A DNA stretch of 64,000 bases from Iamia sp. SCSIO 61187 (GTDB lineage Bacteria > Actinomycetota > Acidimicrobiia > Acidimicrobiales > Iamiaceae). The notes under the pieces were generated by a model. The model was not told the origin of the DNA. It ran no database searches and saw only the letters and a list, made by a program, of their open reading frames with translations. This document shows positions 18,873-26,648 of this stretch, in pieces. A program made the translations under genes and the position numbers. Position 1 is the first letter of the stretch, and every line of letters begins with the position of its first letter. Location of the stretch: assembly GCF_019443745.1 (NCBI RefSeq), contig NZ_CP050948.1, positions 3,972,001-4,036,000 on the forward strand, written 5' to 3'.

Positions 18873-19707
18873 GGGGTAGTGGCTCCTGTCAGGGTTGGTT
18901 CGGAGGGGGTGGACGGTGCGGTGAGGTCGTCGTCTCGTCGAGCGGCGCGCACGAAGGTGGCGGCGATCACGGGCCAGATGAGGGGGAGGTTGCCGACCTT
19001 CATCAACACGCCGGCGGCCTGCTGGTCGCTGGCCGGGTCGATGCCGCCGACCCGCGGGGCGAGCTCGTAGAGGCGGTAGAGGGGATCGTCGGCGAAGGTG
19101 AGGAACCCGCCAGGGATCATGGGGACGAGCCCGGCGGCGAGGAACAGGTACCCGGCTTGGATGAGCGGCCGGGCGCGGTGTTCGGGCAGCGGGCTGATGA
19201 TCGGCAGCCACATGACCAACCCACCGAGCAGCCACACCACGTCGAGGACGAACGATCCGAGCTGGGTGACCCGGACGGTGTCGACGGTCCAGGGGGCATG
19301 GGTGGCGAGCAGCACGACGTTGGCGACGACGGCGGCGATCAGCGGGTGCGACGCTGCCCGGAGCACCCGGCGAACCAGCCCCGCAGGGATCACCGACCGG
19401 GCCAGATCTTCGGGGACGGCGAGCAGCAGCATCGGCGCGGCGAAGAAGGTGTAGAGCATGTACTGGGCCATGTGGGCGGAGGCGAGGTAGCCGGAGCCGA
19501 GCGCTCCGACGGGCCAGTCCGTCGCGATCCACAGGGCGAAGAGGCCGGTGATCCAGGAGGCGCGCTGGCGGCCGGTGAGCCGCACCCCCGTCCGGCGGGC
19601 GCGAGCCCCGCAGAGACGACGAGGAGGGCCATGAAGGCCCACACCCCGGGGTAGGCCCGGGGCGTCCACGACCACGGCAGCCGGGTCGCTGAGCACCACC
19701 AGGTCAT
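18869..19707 (-). pseudogene. ctaG: Cytochrome c oxidase assembly protein (Caa3_CtaG family), N-terminal frameshift
   Basis: About 279 aa when corrected. From WITGLFALWIATDWPVGALG onward the frame is open to 18869 and shows seven membrane segments typical of Caa3_CtaG (AHMAQYMLYTFFAAPMLLLA, SPLPEHRARPLIQAGYLFLA). The first 40 codons (MTWWCSATRLPWSWTPRAYP) lie in another frame; one missing C near 19597 would join them. ATG 19707 overlaps the stop of the PCu(A)C gene. CtaG-type proteins help deliver copper to the oxidase, consistent with SCO and PCu(A)C upstream. Confidence 0.82.
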
Positions 19708-20193
19708 GGCGTGTCCTTGGTCAGGAGGGCGACGGCGTCGTCTGCGGTGACGACCCGGATCTCGATCGTCATGTCCTCGGCCCGGTCGAGGTCGAGGCGC
19801 AGGGACACGAGGTCGTCGGTGGTGACCTCGCGGCTGACGTCCTCGAGCATGATGTGCGCATCGCCGGGACGCAGGGCGCCGTCGGTCTCCCCGGCGATGT
19901 CGATGCCGTCTGTCGGCTCCATGACCGAGAGCCCGTCGCGCTCGGCGGTCTGGTGGAGGGTCACCTTCGCGGCCAGGCCGGCGCTGTCACCGACCAGGTC
20001 AGCGCCCGACAATCCGGTCAGCCCGGCCGTGGTTGTCGAGATCCAGGTAGACCGCCAGGGCCATCGAGCCCTCCGTGATGAAGGCGTCGATGACCTTCAC
20101 GCGGTTGGCCTCGGCCGCGACCGAGCCGCCTCCACATCCGGCGACGACGAGTAGCAGGAAGGGCACGAACACCAGCGCGACGAGCGTCTTCAC
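19704..20193 (-). pseudogene. PCu(A)C periplasmic copper chaperone lipoprotein, one frameshift
   Basis: GTG 20193 overlaps the SCO stop. The signal peptide ends in a lipobox (FLLLVVAGCGGG). The mature domain is DUF461/PCu(A)C, with the copper ligands in the expected order (LHQTAERDGLSVMEP, then GDAHIMLEDVS: H, M, H-x-M). The two halves are in different frames and join as GRADRIVGADLVGD if one G of the run near 20007 is removed. It delivers Cu(I) to SCO or directly to the CuA site of cytochrome oxidase. About 162 aa when corrected, a normal length. Confidence 0.82.
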
Positions 20194-20903
20194 GTCTCGT
20201 CCCACTCGTTGCGGGCCAGGACCGGGAGATCGTCGATCCAGTCCTGTTGGCGGACGCGAAGGGGTACACGACGTGGGACTGGTCGTCCGCGGTGTAGGCG
20301 ATGACCTGGGCGGAGTGGCCCACGAGGTAGTCGCCGCCGGGCTCCTCGGGTTCCTCGGTGATAGCCACCGACACGTTGGCGGCCTCCTGGGCGAGCCGCA
20401 GCTCCTCCTCGGTGCCCGTCAGGCCGACGAACTGCGGGTCGAAGCGGTCCAGGAACGTTCGGATCGCCTCCGGTGTGTCCGCGTTGGCGGTCGACGCCCA
20501 CGAACACCACGGTCGGCGTGGGGACACCGGGTCGTTCGAGCGCGAAGGCCAGGTTCGACAGGTGGAGGGGGCAGACGTCCGGGCACGACGTGTAGCCGAA
20601 GAACAACAGGGTCAGCTCGCCCGCAGTCTCGTCGGCGAAGTCGTAGGGGCGGCCATCGGTGTCGGTGAGGGTGAACTCCGGTCGAGGCTGTGGCGCGCCG
20701 AGCATGGTGCCGTTGAGAGCTGACCGGTCCGGCTCCTCCATCGGGTTCTGAGCACGGAAGGCGACCGCGATGCCGAGGAGCAGGACGGTGACGGCGACGA
20801 CGATGAACGGTGCTCGGGGGACCTTCGCCTTCGGCTTCGCGGGCGCCGAGGTCCTCTCGTCGTCGGCTCCGGTGTCGACATCGTCGGTGACGGCGTCGGG
20901 CAT
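20190..20903 (-). pseudogene. SCO1/SenC-family copper chaperone, two frameshifts
   Basis: ATG 20903 overlaps the cytochrome c stop (ATGA). N-terminal membrane anchor (FIVVAVTVLLLGIAVAFRAQ), then the thioredoxin-like SCO domain with the Cu-binding CxxxC (FFGYTSCPDVCPLHLSNLAF). The frame shifts near 20490 (continuing as ANADTPEAIRTFLDRFDPQF) and returns near 20257 (YPFGVRQQDWIDDLPVLARN at the end). One extra C and one missing G explain both. Corrected length is about 237 aa, as expected. It metallates and reduces the CuA centre of cytochrome c oxidase; the partners CtaG and PCu(A)C follow directly. Confidence 0.85.
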
Positions 20904-21283
20904 CAGGACAGCTCCTCGATGTAGGTGACGATGGCGTCGACCTGGTCCTGCTCGAGGCCGAGGTCGGGCATGATCGGCGTGAACCCGTCGACGACCTCGG
21001 CGTCGGGGTCCTCGATGGATCGGGCGAGGTAGGCGCGGTCGGCACGGACGGTCGAGCCGTCGACCAGGGGCACTTCAGACCCGGCCAGCCCCTTCCACGT
21101 CGGGCCCTGCTTCCGATCGCCGTTCGTGCTGTGGCAGGTCGAGCAGCCGAGCGAACCGACGAGGTCGGCACCATCGACCCGGCCCGCTCGCGGCTCGGTG
21201 TCACCCCCGCAGGCCACGAGCCCGATGGCGACGGCGAGAGCTGAGGTCGCGGCGCCGAGGGGGCGCATCAGGCGCGCACTCAC
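20903..21283 (-). CDS. Class I c-type cytochrome lipoprotein
   Basis: 126 aa from GTG 21283. The signal peptide has a lipobox (SALAVAIGLVACGGDTEP), then one haem motif (LGCSTCHSTNG) and the methionine ligand in FTPIMPDLGL. The C-terminal helix (DQVDAIVTYIEEL) is typical of cytochrome c domains of oxidase subunit II or small electron carriers. It is attached to the outer face of the membrane and probably donates electrons to a terminal oxidase. Haem attachment would need the maturation genes at 34696-38990. It overlaps SCO by ATGA. Confidence 0.88.
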   Translation of the reverse strand: MSARLMRPLGAATSALAVAIGLVACGGDTEPRAGRVDGADLVGSLGCSTCHSTNGDRKQGPTWKGLAGSEVPLVDGSTVRADRAYLARSIEDPDAEVVDGFTPIMPDLGLEQDQVDAIVTYIEELS

Positions 21284-22053
21284 GAGACGACACCCAACAC
21301 CGAGGCACAGCGATCCTCAACCGACGAGCTCAGGATCACGAGGGTGACGACGGTGGTGGCGTTGAACGCAGCATGGGTCACGATCGCCGGGCCGAGCCGA
21401 CCGGAGCGCGCCGTGATGGAGCCGAGCACGAGCCCGAACGCGACCAGCGCCGGGAGCTGGAGCAGCTGGTAGTGCACCGCCCCGAACACCAACGCCGTGG
21501 CGACGACTCCGACGGTTCGGCCGATGCCGGTCGTCATCCCCCGCTGCACGAACCCACGGAAGAACAGCTCCTCGACGAACGGGGCGCCTACGACGGTGAT
21601 GGCGAACAGCACCACGACGCCGAAGGGGTCGTCGGCCTTGTAGGCCAGCTGGCAGGCGGGCTCTCGAAGCTGGTCGGTCGAGCGGCCGAGCACGTGCGCC
21701 CATGGGGAGGAGATGATCGGCACCAGGACCAGCTGGCAGGCGACGCCGATCGCGAGCCCGATGGGGACGTCGACGAGCCGGAACCGGAGACCGAGGTCCC
21801 GGAAGATCGACGCAGTTCGCCCACGTAGGACGAACGCGACCGATAGCGCCATGCCCACCCACAACGTGGTCTGCAAGAACGCGACCGTCACGAGCGAAGC
21901 CGAATCGGTGCTCTCCTCGCCCAATGCGGTCAGCAGCACCGACCCGAGGACGGTGCTGACGACGAGGGCGATCAGGGCAGCGGCGATCACCTCGCGCACG
22001 CCCCAGGCGGCCCGCTGTGGCGTGGTGACAGCCGGCTCAGAGGTCGTCGACAC
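21280..22053 (-). CDS. CPBP family intramembrane metalloprotease
   Basis: About 257 aa from GTG 22053; longer starts run into the small membrane gene. Eight or so membrane segments. The CPBP/Abi signature is complete: EELFFRGFV (EExxxR), FGAVHYQLLQ and HAAFNA (HxxxN), the metal-binding and catalytic residues of the Rce1-like fold. Prokaryotic members are linked to bacteriocin immunity, protein maturation or unknown roles. Its presence inside a copper/cytochrome operon is unusual, and a role in processing a neighbouring membrane protein is possible but unproven. It overlaps the cytochrome c start by GTGA. Confidence 0.85.
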   Translation of the reverse strand: MSTTSEPAVTTPQRAAWGVREVIAAALIALVVSTVLGSVLLTALGEESTDSASLVTVAFLQTTLWVGMALSVAFVLRGRTASIFRDLGLRFRLVDVPIGLAIGVACQLVLVPIISSPWAHVLGRSTDQLREPACQLAYKADDPFGVVVLFAITVVGAPFVEELFFRGFVQRGMTTGIGRTVGVVATALVFGAVHYQLLQLPALVAFGLVLGSITARSGRLGPAIVTHAAFNATTVVTLVILSSSVEDRCASVLGVVS

Positions 22054-22186
22054 CGTGCTCCTTGCGGCTACGCCGAGCCGAACGGGCGATGACCAGCCCA
22101 CCGACGACGAAGGCGAGCACGATCGCTCCCAGGATGACGGCGGCGACGACGCTTCCGTCCGAGGCGGACTGGGCCTCCGCGATCAC
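22037..22186 (-). CDS. Small single-span membrane protein (49 aa)
   Basis: A 49-aa frame from GTG 22186, which overlaps the DUF305 stop (GTGA), to TGA 22037-22039, overlapping the CPBP start by 17 bases. Residues 12-34 form one membrane span (GSVVAAVILGAIVLAFVVGG), followed by a basic cytoplasmic face (ARSARRSRKEHG). Codon use, coupling on both sides and membrane character support it as a genuine gene although it is short. Function unknown; small subunits of oxidases or transporters are of this size. Confidence 0.7.
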   Translation of the reverse strand: MIAEAQSASDGSVVAAVILGAIVLAFVVGGLVIARSARRSRKEHGVDDL

Positions 22187-23082
22187 GACGAGGCCTCATC
22201 GTCGACCGGTTCGACGTCGTCGTCCTCTCGCCGCCCGACTCGCCCCGCCACGACCCACGCCACGGCGGCCACGACGCCGGCCGCGAGCACGAGGCCGACG
22301 CCGATCAGCAAGAGGGGGCCCCGCCCGTCGTCGCTATCTCGCTCGGGAGGAACGTTGATCTCAGGCGACTCGGGGTACCCGTCGGGCAGGCCGATGCCGA
22401 GCCGGGCCCGTGCGGCCCCGTACTCCTGGATCTCTGACACCTGGCTCCGGGCCATCCGGTCCGCCAGCTCGCGCACATAAGGGTCACTGGCCTCCTTGGC
22501 CGCCTCCTCCGACATGTGGGCCCCACCCAGGTGGTGTCGGCTCATCAGGGCGAAGAACAGCTCGGCCGCCTCCTCCCCATCGAGCTCTTCAAGACGGGAC
22601 AGCTCCTCGGCGCTCGCCAGGCCGGGCATCTCGTCTTCGGGGACCGGCATTCCCATCCAGCCCATGGCGTTGCCGTCGCCGAGAGGGTCCTCGTTGTAGC
22701 GGTACAGCGTGGCCTGCATCAGCCCGAACTCGAACTGCTGGGCGACGATGATCTCCTGGGCGTAGACCGCGACCTCCTCCGGCAGCTCGCCGGCCAATGC
22801 CGTGCGAGCGATGACCACGGCTTGGTTGTGGTGGGTGCTCATGTCCCGGAGGAACCCGACGTCGACGGCCGACGACGCCTGGGACTCGCGATCCCGGAAG
22901 GCGTAGCCAGCCGTGGCGCCGAGGAACAGCACCGCGACGACCAGCACGACGAGCTTGAGCGGTGTCATCGGGCCGAACCACCGCTCCCACCGTCCGGGGC
23001 GGGGTTCAAGGCTTGGTTGATCAGGTTCGTCCGCGCCTACTTGGGCGTCGGACTGCGAGGGGGCGTCAGCGGTGACGGCCAT
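22183..23082 (-). CDS. DUF305 membrane-anchored protein with histidine motifs
   Basis: 299 aa from ATG 23082, chosen for the GGAG six bases upstream. One N-terminal anchor (KLVVLVVAVLFLGATAGYAF), then two DUF305 repeats with paired histidines and methionines (FLRDMSTHHNQAVVIARTAL and FFALMSRHHLGGAHM), then a C-terminal membrane helix and acidic tail. DUF305 proteins are common in copper-resistance clusters, and the HH/M-rich core is a plausible copper site. It is one of the first genes of the operon and precedes the small membrane protein with a GTGA overlap. Confidence 0.88.
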   Translation of the reverse strand: MAVTADAPSQSDAQVGADEPDQPSLEPRPGRWERWFGPMTPLKLVVLVVAVLFLGATAGYAFRDRESQASSAVDVGFLRDMSTHHNQAVVIARTALAGELPEEVAVYAQEIIVAQQFEFGLMQATLYRYNEDPLGDGNAMGWMGMPVPEDEMPGLASAEELSRLEELDGEEAAELFFALMSRHHLGGAHMSEEAAKEASDPYVRELADRMARSQVSEIQEYGAARARLGIGLPDGYPESPEINVPPERDSDDGRGPLLLIGVGLVLAAGVVAAVAWVVAGRVGRREDDDVEPVDDEASS

Positions 23083-23184
23083 GTGCATCTCCACGTGCGT
23101 ACGGGGCGCGCCGCAACCACGACGCTCCGTCCGGCACCACGCGGCGATGGCCGCGGCCCGCACGCTGCAAACAGCAGCGAGGGG

Positions 23185-23802
23185 CTAGATCAGGTGTGGC
23201 GCCGGCACATCGACCGGAGGTCCGCGCCGGGAGAGCGACGACAGCGCGACGATCTGCGCAGCCATTGCCCGGGCAACGAGATCAGCCGGCACGGCGGCCC
23301 AGGCCTCGCAGCGTCCGCGGCGCAGGCGGGCGAGGGTCCGACCCAGCCGGGAGGCGAGCCGCAACACGACCCAAGCCAGAGCGCCCGCAGCCGCGTGCGC
23401 CGCCACCGCCACCCAGAACCGCCCCGACTGCGCGGCGCTCCAGGGATCGGTCCCGGTCAGGGCGTGCTCGATGAGGTCGAGGCCCACGAAGGCGAGCACC
23501 TGCTGGACGATGAGGGCCAAGGGCCCCGTCGCGGTCGCACGGCCACGCCACCCATCCCGAGCTGCGGCGAGACCGGCCCACCCGGCCAGCGGAAGGCCGA
23601 CGCAGAGGAGCGCCTGGAGGAGGATCGACCCCCATTCGCCGAGCTCTGCGGCCGGCTGGTGACCTGTCAGGACCGACGCCGCGAGATGGCCGACGACGAG
23701 GCCACCCGGGAGCACCATCAGGTGCCGGCGTCGAACTGTGGACATCACCGACCGCAGGGTAGGCGGCGCCTGACACCAGATCCCATCGGGGCCAGATGTC
23801 AC
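23185..23802 (-). CDS. Uncharacterised membrane protein of the copper operon
   Basis: 205 aa from GTG 23802, overlapping the YcnI stop. Four to five hydrophobic segments (GGLVVGHLAASVLTGHQPA, ILLQALLCVGLPLAGWAGLA, VAVAAHAAAGALAWVVLRLA), with histidines H39, H47, H112 and H136 near membrane ends. No family was recognised. Its position between YcnI and DUF305 suggests copper transport or an accessory role. An alternative start at ATG (MSTVRRRHLMVLPGG, residue 20) is possible. Confidence 0.65.
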   Translation of the reverse strand: MTSGPDGIWCQAPPTLRSVMSTVRRRHLMVLPGGLVVGHLAASVLTGHQPAAELGEWGSILLQALLCVGLPLAGWAGLAAARDGWRGRATATGPLALIVQQVLAFVGLDLIEHALTGTDPWSAAQSGRFWVAVAAHAAAGALAWVVLRLASRLGRTLARLRRGRCEAWAAVPADLVARAMAAQIVALSSLSRRGPPVDVPAPHLI

Positions 23803-24596
23803 GAGGCTTGCGAGCGCCGCCGCAGGATCATGTAGACGGCAACGCCAACGGCACCGAGTCCGACGATCAGCAGAGCAGCGACCGACACGCCACTGCTGCC
23901 GCCGTCGTCATCAGAGCTGGTCGCGCCGGTGGTCGGGGAGGCCGCCTCGTCGTCGGCGAGAGGCGGCGTCGTCGACGGCGAGGCGGGAAGGGATGTGGGC
24001 GGCTCGGCCGCCTCCGGGGTCGGCGTTGCAGGCTCGCCCTCTGCCGGGTTGTCGACAGCGACGATCTCGCCCAGCCGGTCCCGCCCCGGCGCGTCCGCCG
24101 CGACCTCGTCGATCGTCGCGGCGGACTCGGAGCCAGCCGCCAGGATCAGCAGACGTGGTGCGGGGTACTCGCCCTCGGGATCACCGTCGATCCACGCCAG
24201 CTCCTTGTCGCCCTCGCACATCTGCACCGCCGGGAAGGTCAACAGCTCGCCGACTGCGTCGGGCGCAGCGAACGTGATCGGAAACGCCCCCGCCTGATCC
24301 GCCGCGAGCAGACCGCCGCTCCACTTCAGGACCGTGTTCCCCTCGCCATCAGGCTCCGTCGACTGCTGCCACCCGTCCACCGCACCGGCGGTGGCGCCTT
24401 CCACCGGCGCCCGAACGCTTACCTCGATCGTCGGCTCCCCAGCACACCCGTGCGTCGGCCGAAACGTCACCGTCGCCTCTCCCCCAGCTGGAACAGCCAC
24501 CGTGTCGGAGTCGGTGTGCGCTCCGCTCGGGGTGGGCAACAGCAGCAGGGTGGCGACGGAGATGAGCGGGGCGGCGAACACCTTCACTACGACCAT
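23799..24596 (-). CDS. YcnI-family (DUF1775) copper-binding membrane protein
   Basis: 265 aa from ATG 24596. The signal peptide ends at AHTDSDT, so the mature protein begins with the histidine that forms the YcnI copper site (His brace with a conserved Trp, here in DGWQQSTEP). The DUF1775 beta-sandwich (VAVPAGGEATVTFRPTHGC to about residue 150) is followed by a Pro/Thr-rich linker and a C-terminal membrane anchor with a basic end (YMILRRRSQAS). Probably a periplasmic copper chaperone. It is the first gene of the operon and is divergent from the ArsR-type sensor at 24692, whose operator lies between them. Confidence 0.87.
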   Translation of the reverse strand: MVVVKVFAAPLISVATLLLLPTPSGAHTDSDTVAVPAGGEATVTFRPTHGCAGEPTIEVSVRAPVEGATAGAVDGWQQSTEPDGEGNTVLKWSGGLLAADQAGAFPITFAAPDAVGELLTFPAVQMCEGDKELAWIDGDPEGEYPAPRLLILAAGSESAATIDEVAADAPGRDRLGEIVAVDNPAEGEPATPTPEAAEPPTSLPASPSTTPPLADDEAASPTTGATSSDDDGGSSGVSVAALLIVGLGAVGVAVYMILRRRSQAS

Positions 24597-24655
24597 GTCG
24601 CCGCGTTCCGCCGGCTGGTTCCCCGAAGCTCCTGCCGGCCCGACACATGCGAACC

Positions 24656-24685
24656 TTGACATATGAACAGGTCTTCATGGATAGT
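24656..24685 (+). promoter_or_regulatory. SmtB/ArsR-type promoter with internal operator
   Basis: TTGACA (24656-24661) and GATAGT (24680-24685) are 18 bases apart. The inverted repeat ATGAA (24663-24667) / TTCAT (24674-24678) lies between them, resembling the ATATGAA-type sites of SmtB/CzrA/NmtR repressors. GTG 24692 is at the predicted transcription start. Binding would block polymerase directly; the YcnI operon diverges from here. Confidence 0.75.
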
Positions 24686-24691
24686 GCTCCC

Positions 24692-25072
24692 GTGGCTCCA
24701 CCGACTCTCGCCACCCGTTCGACGGCGACCGGCGACCACGACCGGATCGCCGGTGCGCGAGGGCGTCTGCCGTCGGACGTCGAGATCGACAGGATCGCCA
24801 CGCTGTTCCGTCTGATGTCCGACCCGACCCGGGCGAAGATCCTGTACTGCCTTCTGGCCGCCGGAGAGATGCGAGTAGCCGACATCGCTCAGACCGTCGG
24901 AGCTTCCGAGAGCAACGTGTCGCACGCCCTACGCCTCCTGCGCACCGGAGACGTCGTGGCAAACCGCAGGGACGGGAGATCGATCTTGTACCGGCTGCAC
25001 GATGATCACATCCGCTCGCTGCTGGACCTGTTACTCGAGCACGCCCGTCACGACTCGGAGGATCCACGATGA
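24692..25072 (+). CDS. ArsR/SmtB-family metal sensor with alpha-5 site
   Basis: 126 aa from GTG 24692, where transcription is predicted to start; an ATG at 24677 lies inside the promoter and is rejected. Winged helix (LMSDPTRAKILYCLLAAGEM, TVGASESNVSHALRLLR). The C-terminal helix carries D104, H106, H117 and H120, matching the alpha-5 metal site of SmtB/CzrA/NmtR, while the alpha-3 cysteines are absent. A Zn, Co or Ni repressor is therefore likely. Its stop overlaps the ATG of the CDF exporter (ATGA), so it probably represses that exporter together with itself. Confidence 0.88.
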   Translation: MAPPTLATRSTATGDHDRIAGARGRLPSDVEIDRIATLFRLMSDPTRAKILYCLLAAGEMRVADIAQTVGASESNVSHALRLLRTGDVVANRRDGRSILYRLHDDHIRSLLDLLLEHARHDSEDPR

Positions 25073-25971
25073 GCGGAGATCACAGCCACGCATCGATAAG
25101 CGCCGGAGCCCGCCACAAGGGCCCCCTGCTCGCCGCCTTCGCCCTGCTGGCCACCTTCATGGTGGTGGAGGTAGCAGCCGGGTTGATCACGAACTCGTTG
25201 GCCCTCCTTTCGGATGCTGGGCACATGCTCACCGACGTGATCGGCATCGGGATGGCCCTCGCAGCCATCCAGCTGGCGCAGCGCTCGACCCGGTCGCACC
25301 AGACGTTCGGGCTCTACCGGCTGGAGATCCTGGCCGCTCTCGCCAACGCCGTGCTGCTGTTCGGCGTCGCCATCTACGTGCTCTTCGAGGCCGTGCGACG
25401 CTTCTCGGAGCCGCCCGAGGTGCTGGGCACCCCGATGCTGATCGTTGCCGTGCTCGGGCTGTGCGCCAACCTTGGGGCCTTCGCCCTCCTGCGTTCAGGC
25501 TCGAAGGAGAGCCTGAACCTGGAGGGCGCGTACCTCGAGGTGCTCTCCGACACGATCGGATCGGTCGGGGTCATCATCGCGGCGATCGTGCTCCAGCTGA
25601 CCGGCTGGGGGTGGGTCGATCCCGTGGTGGGAGTGGGCATCGGGCTGTTCATCCTGCCTCGGACATGGCGCCTCGGAGCGAAGGCGGTACGCATCCTGGT
25701 GCAGGCCGCACCGCCGGATCTCGACCTGGACGCGATGCGCAGCTCGCTCGCCGCGATCCCGGGCGTGACCGACGTGCACGATCTCCACGTCTGGACGCTG
25801 ACCTCGGACATGGAAGTCGCCTCGGCCCATCTGATGGTCTCGACCGGCGTCGACACCCACACCGTCCTCGACCGAGCACGGTCCCTGCTCGCCGACGATC
25901 ACGCCATCGCCCACGCCACGCTGCAGGTCGAACCCGACGACCACGAAGGCTGCGCCGATGTCCACTGGTGA
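25069..25971 (+). CDS. Cation diffusion facilitator (CzcD/ZitB-like) exporter
   Basis: 300 aa, six membrane segments and a C-terminal metallochaperone-like domain (GVTDVHDLHVWTLTSDMEVA). TM2 has the expected site (LLSDAGHMLTD, HxxxD). TM5 reads YLEVLSDTIGS, with Glu where most zinc CDFs have His, which may alter metal choice. The N-terminus has a short His-containing stretch (GDHSHAS). It exports Zn/Co/Cd-type ions in exchange for protons. It is coupled to the SmtB-type sensor upstream and overlaps a small membrane protein downstream. Confidence 0.92.
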   Translation: MSGDHSHASISAGARHKGPLLAAFALLATFMVVEVAAGLITNSLALLSDAGHMLTDVIGIGMALAAIQLAQRSTRSHQTFGLYRLEILAALANAVLLFGVAIYVLFEAVRRFSEPPEVLGTPMLIVAVLGLCANLGAFALLRSGSKESLNLEGAYLEVLSDTIGSVGVIIAAIVLQLTGWGWVDPVVGVGIGLFILPRTWRLGAKAVRILVQAAPPDLDLDAMRSSLAAIPGVTDVHDLHVWTLTSDMEVASAHLMVSTGVDTHTVLDRARSLLADDHAIAHATLQVEPDDHEGCADVHW

Positions 25972-26149
25972 TCGACCAACCCTCCTCGGCATGGTGCTGG
26001 CCCACCAAGGCGGCTGGGACGAGGTCCTCCTCATCCTCGTCCCGATCGCCTTGTTCGCCGGGTTGCTCTGGCTGGCGAACCACCGAGCGGAGCGCACGCT
26101 CGCCCAACGCAAGGCTGCCCTCGACGATGCAGATCGGAACGAGGAGTAG
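25958..26149 (+). CDS. Small single-span membrane protein
   Basis: 63 aa, ATG 25958 overlapping the CDF gene by 14 bases. One membrane helix (VLLILVPIALFAGLLWLANH) and a charged tail (RAERTLAQRKAALDDADRNE). Overlap with the exporter and direction suggest a co-expressed accessory subunit. No family was recognised. Confidence 0.68.
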   Translation: MSTGDRPTLLGMVLAHQGGWDEVLLILVPIALFAGLLWLANHRAERTLAQRKAALDDADRNEE

Positions 26150-26155
26150 TCGCCG

Positions 26156-26629
26156 GTGAGGACAATCGAGATCTCGACCCAGCTCGACGCGCCCGCGGAC
26201 GTGATCTGGGCGGCGATGAAGACGCCGGACGCGTTAGTACACGTCGCCGGCTCGATGCTCCGCTACCGGGCAGCCGAACGCCTGGACCGGCCGTGGCGGG
26301 TCGACGACGCCATCGTCGGATGGACGTTCCTGGGGCGCGTCGTGCCGTTCTCTCGTCACCACCTCACGGTGAAGCTGATCGACGACGAGGCTCGCGTCCT
26401 CGTCACGGAGGAGCACGGCGGCGCCGTTCGGCGCTGGGATCACGTGTTGATCACATCACCCGTCGATGCCCGGCGGAGCACCTACCAGGACCGCATCACG
26501 ATCGATGCCGGCGCCCTGACCCCTGCCGTGGCCCTCTTCGCCCAGGTCTTCTACCGCTACCGCCAACGCCGATGGCGACGCCTGGCCCCCGTCCTCGACG
26601 TCTCCCGCAGAGTCGAGTTCACCGGCTGA
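26156..26629 (+). CDS. SRPBCC/START-like superfamily protein
   Basis: 157 aa from GTG 26156, six bases after the small membrane gene. Begins with the hallmark IEISTQLDAPADVIWAAMKT and continues with the curved sheet of SRPBCC proteins (AIVGWTFLGRVVPFSRHHLT, YQDRITIDAGALTPAVALFA), ending in the long helix (FYRYRQRRWRRLAPVL). Such proteins bind hydrophobic ligands; the ligand here is unknown. Co-directional with the CDF cassette and probably its last gene. Confidence 0.75.
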   Translation: MRTIEISTQLDAPADVIWAAMKTPDALVHVAGSMLRYRAAERLDRPWRVDDAIVGWTFLGRVVPFSRHHLTVKLIDDEARVLVTEEHGGAVRRWDHVLITSPVDARRSTYQDRITIDAGALTPAVALFAQVFYRYRQRRWRRLAPVLDVSRRVEFTG

Positions 26630-26648
26630 TCGACGCGGCTAGCACTGA

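Noticed and set aside
18222-19532. A 436-codon minus-strand protein
   Set aside because: It joins the DsbA-like ends to a shadow of ctaG; the conserved segments lie in other frames, so it is split between two frameshifted genes.
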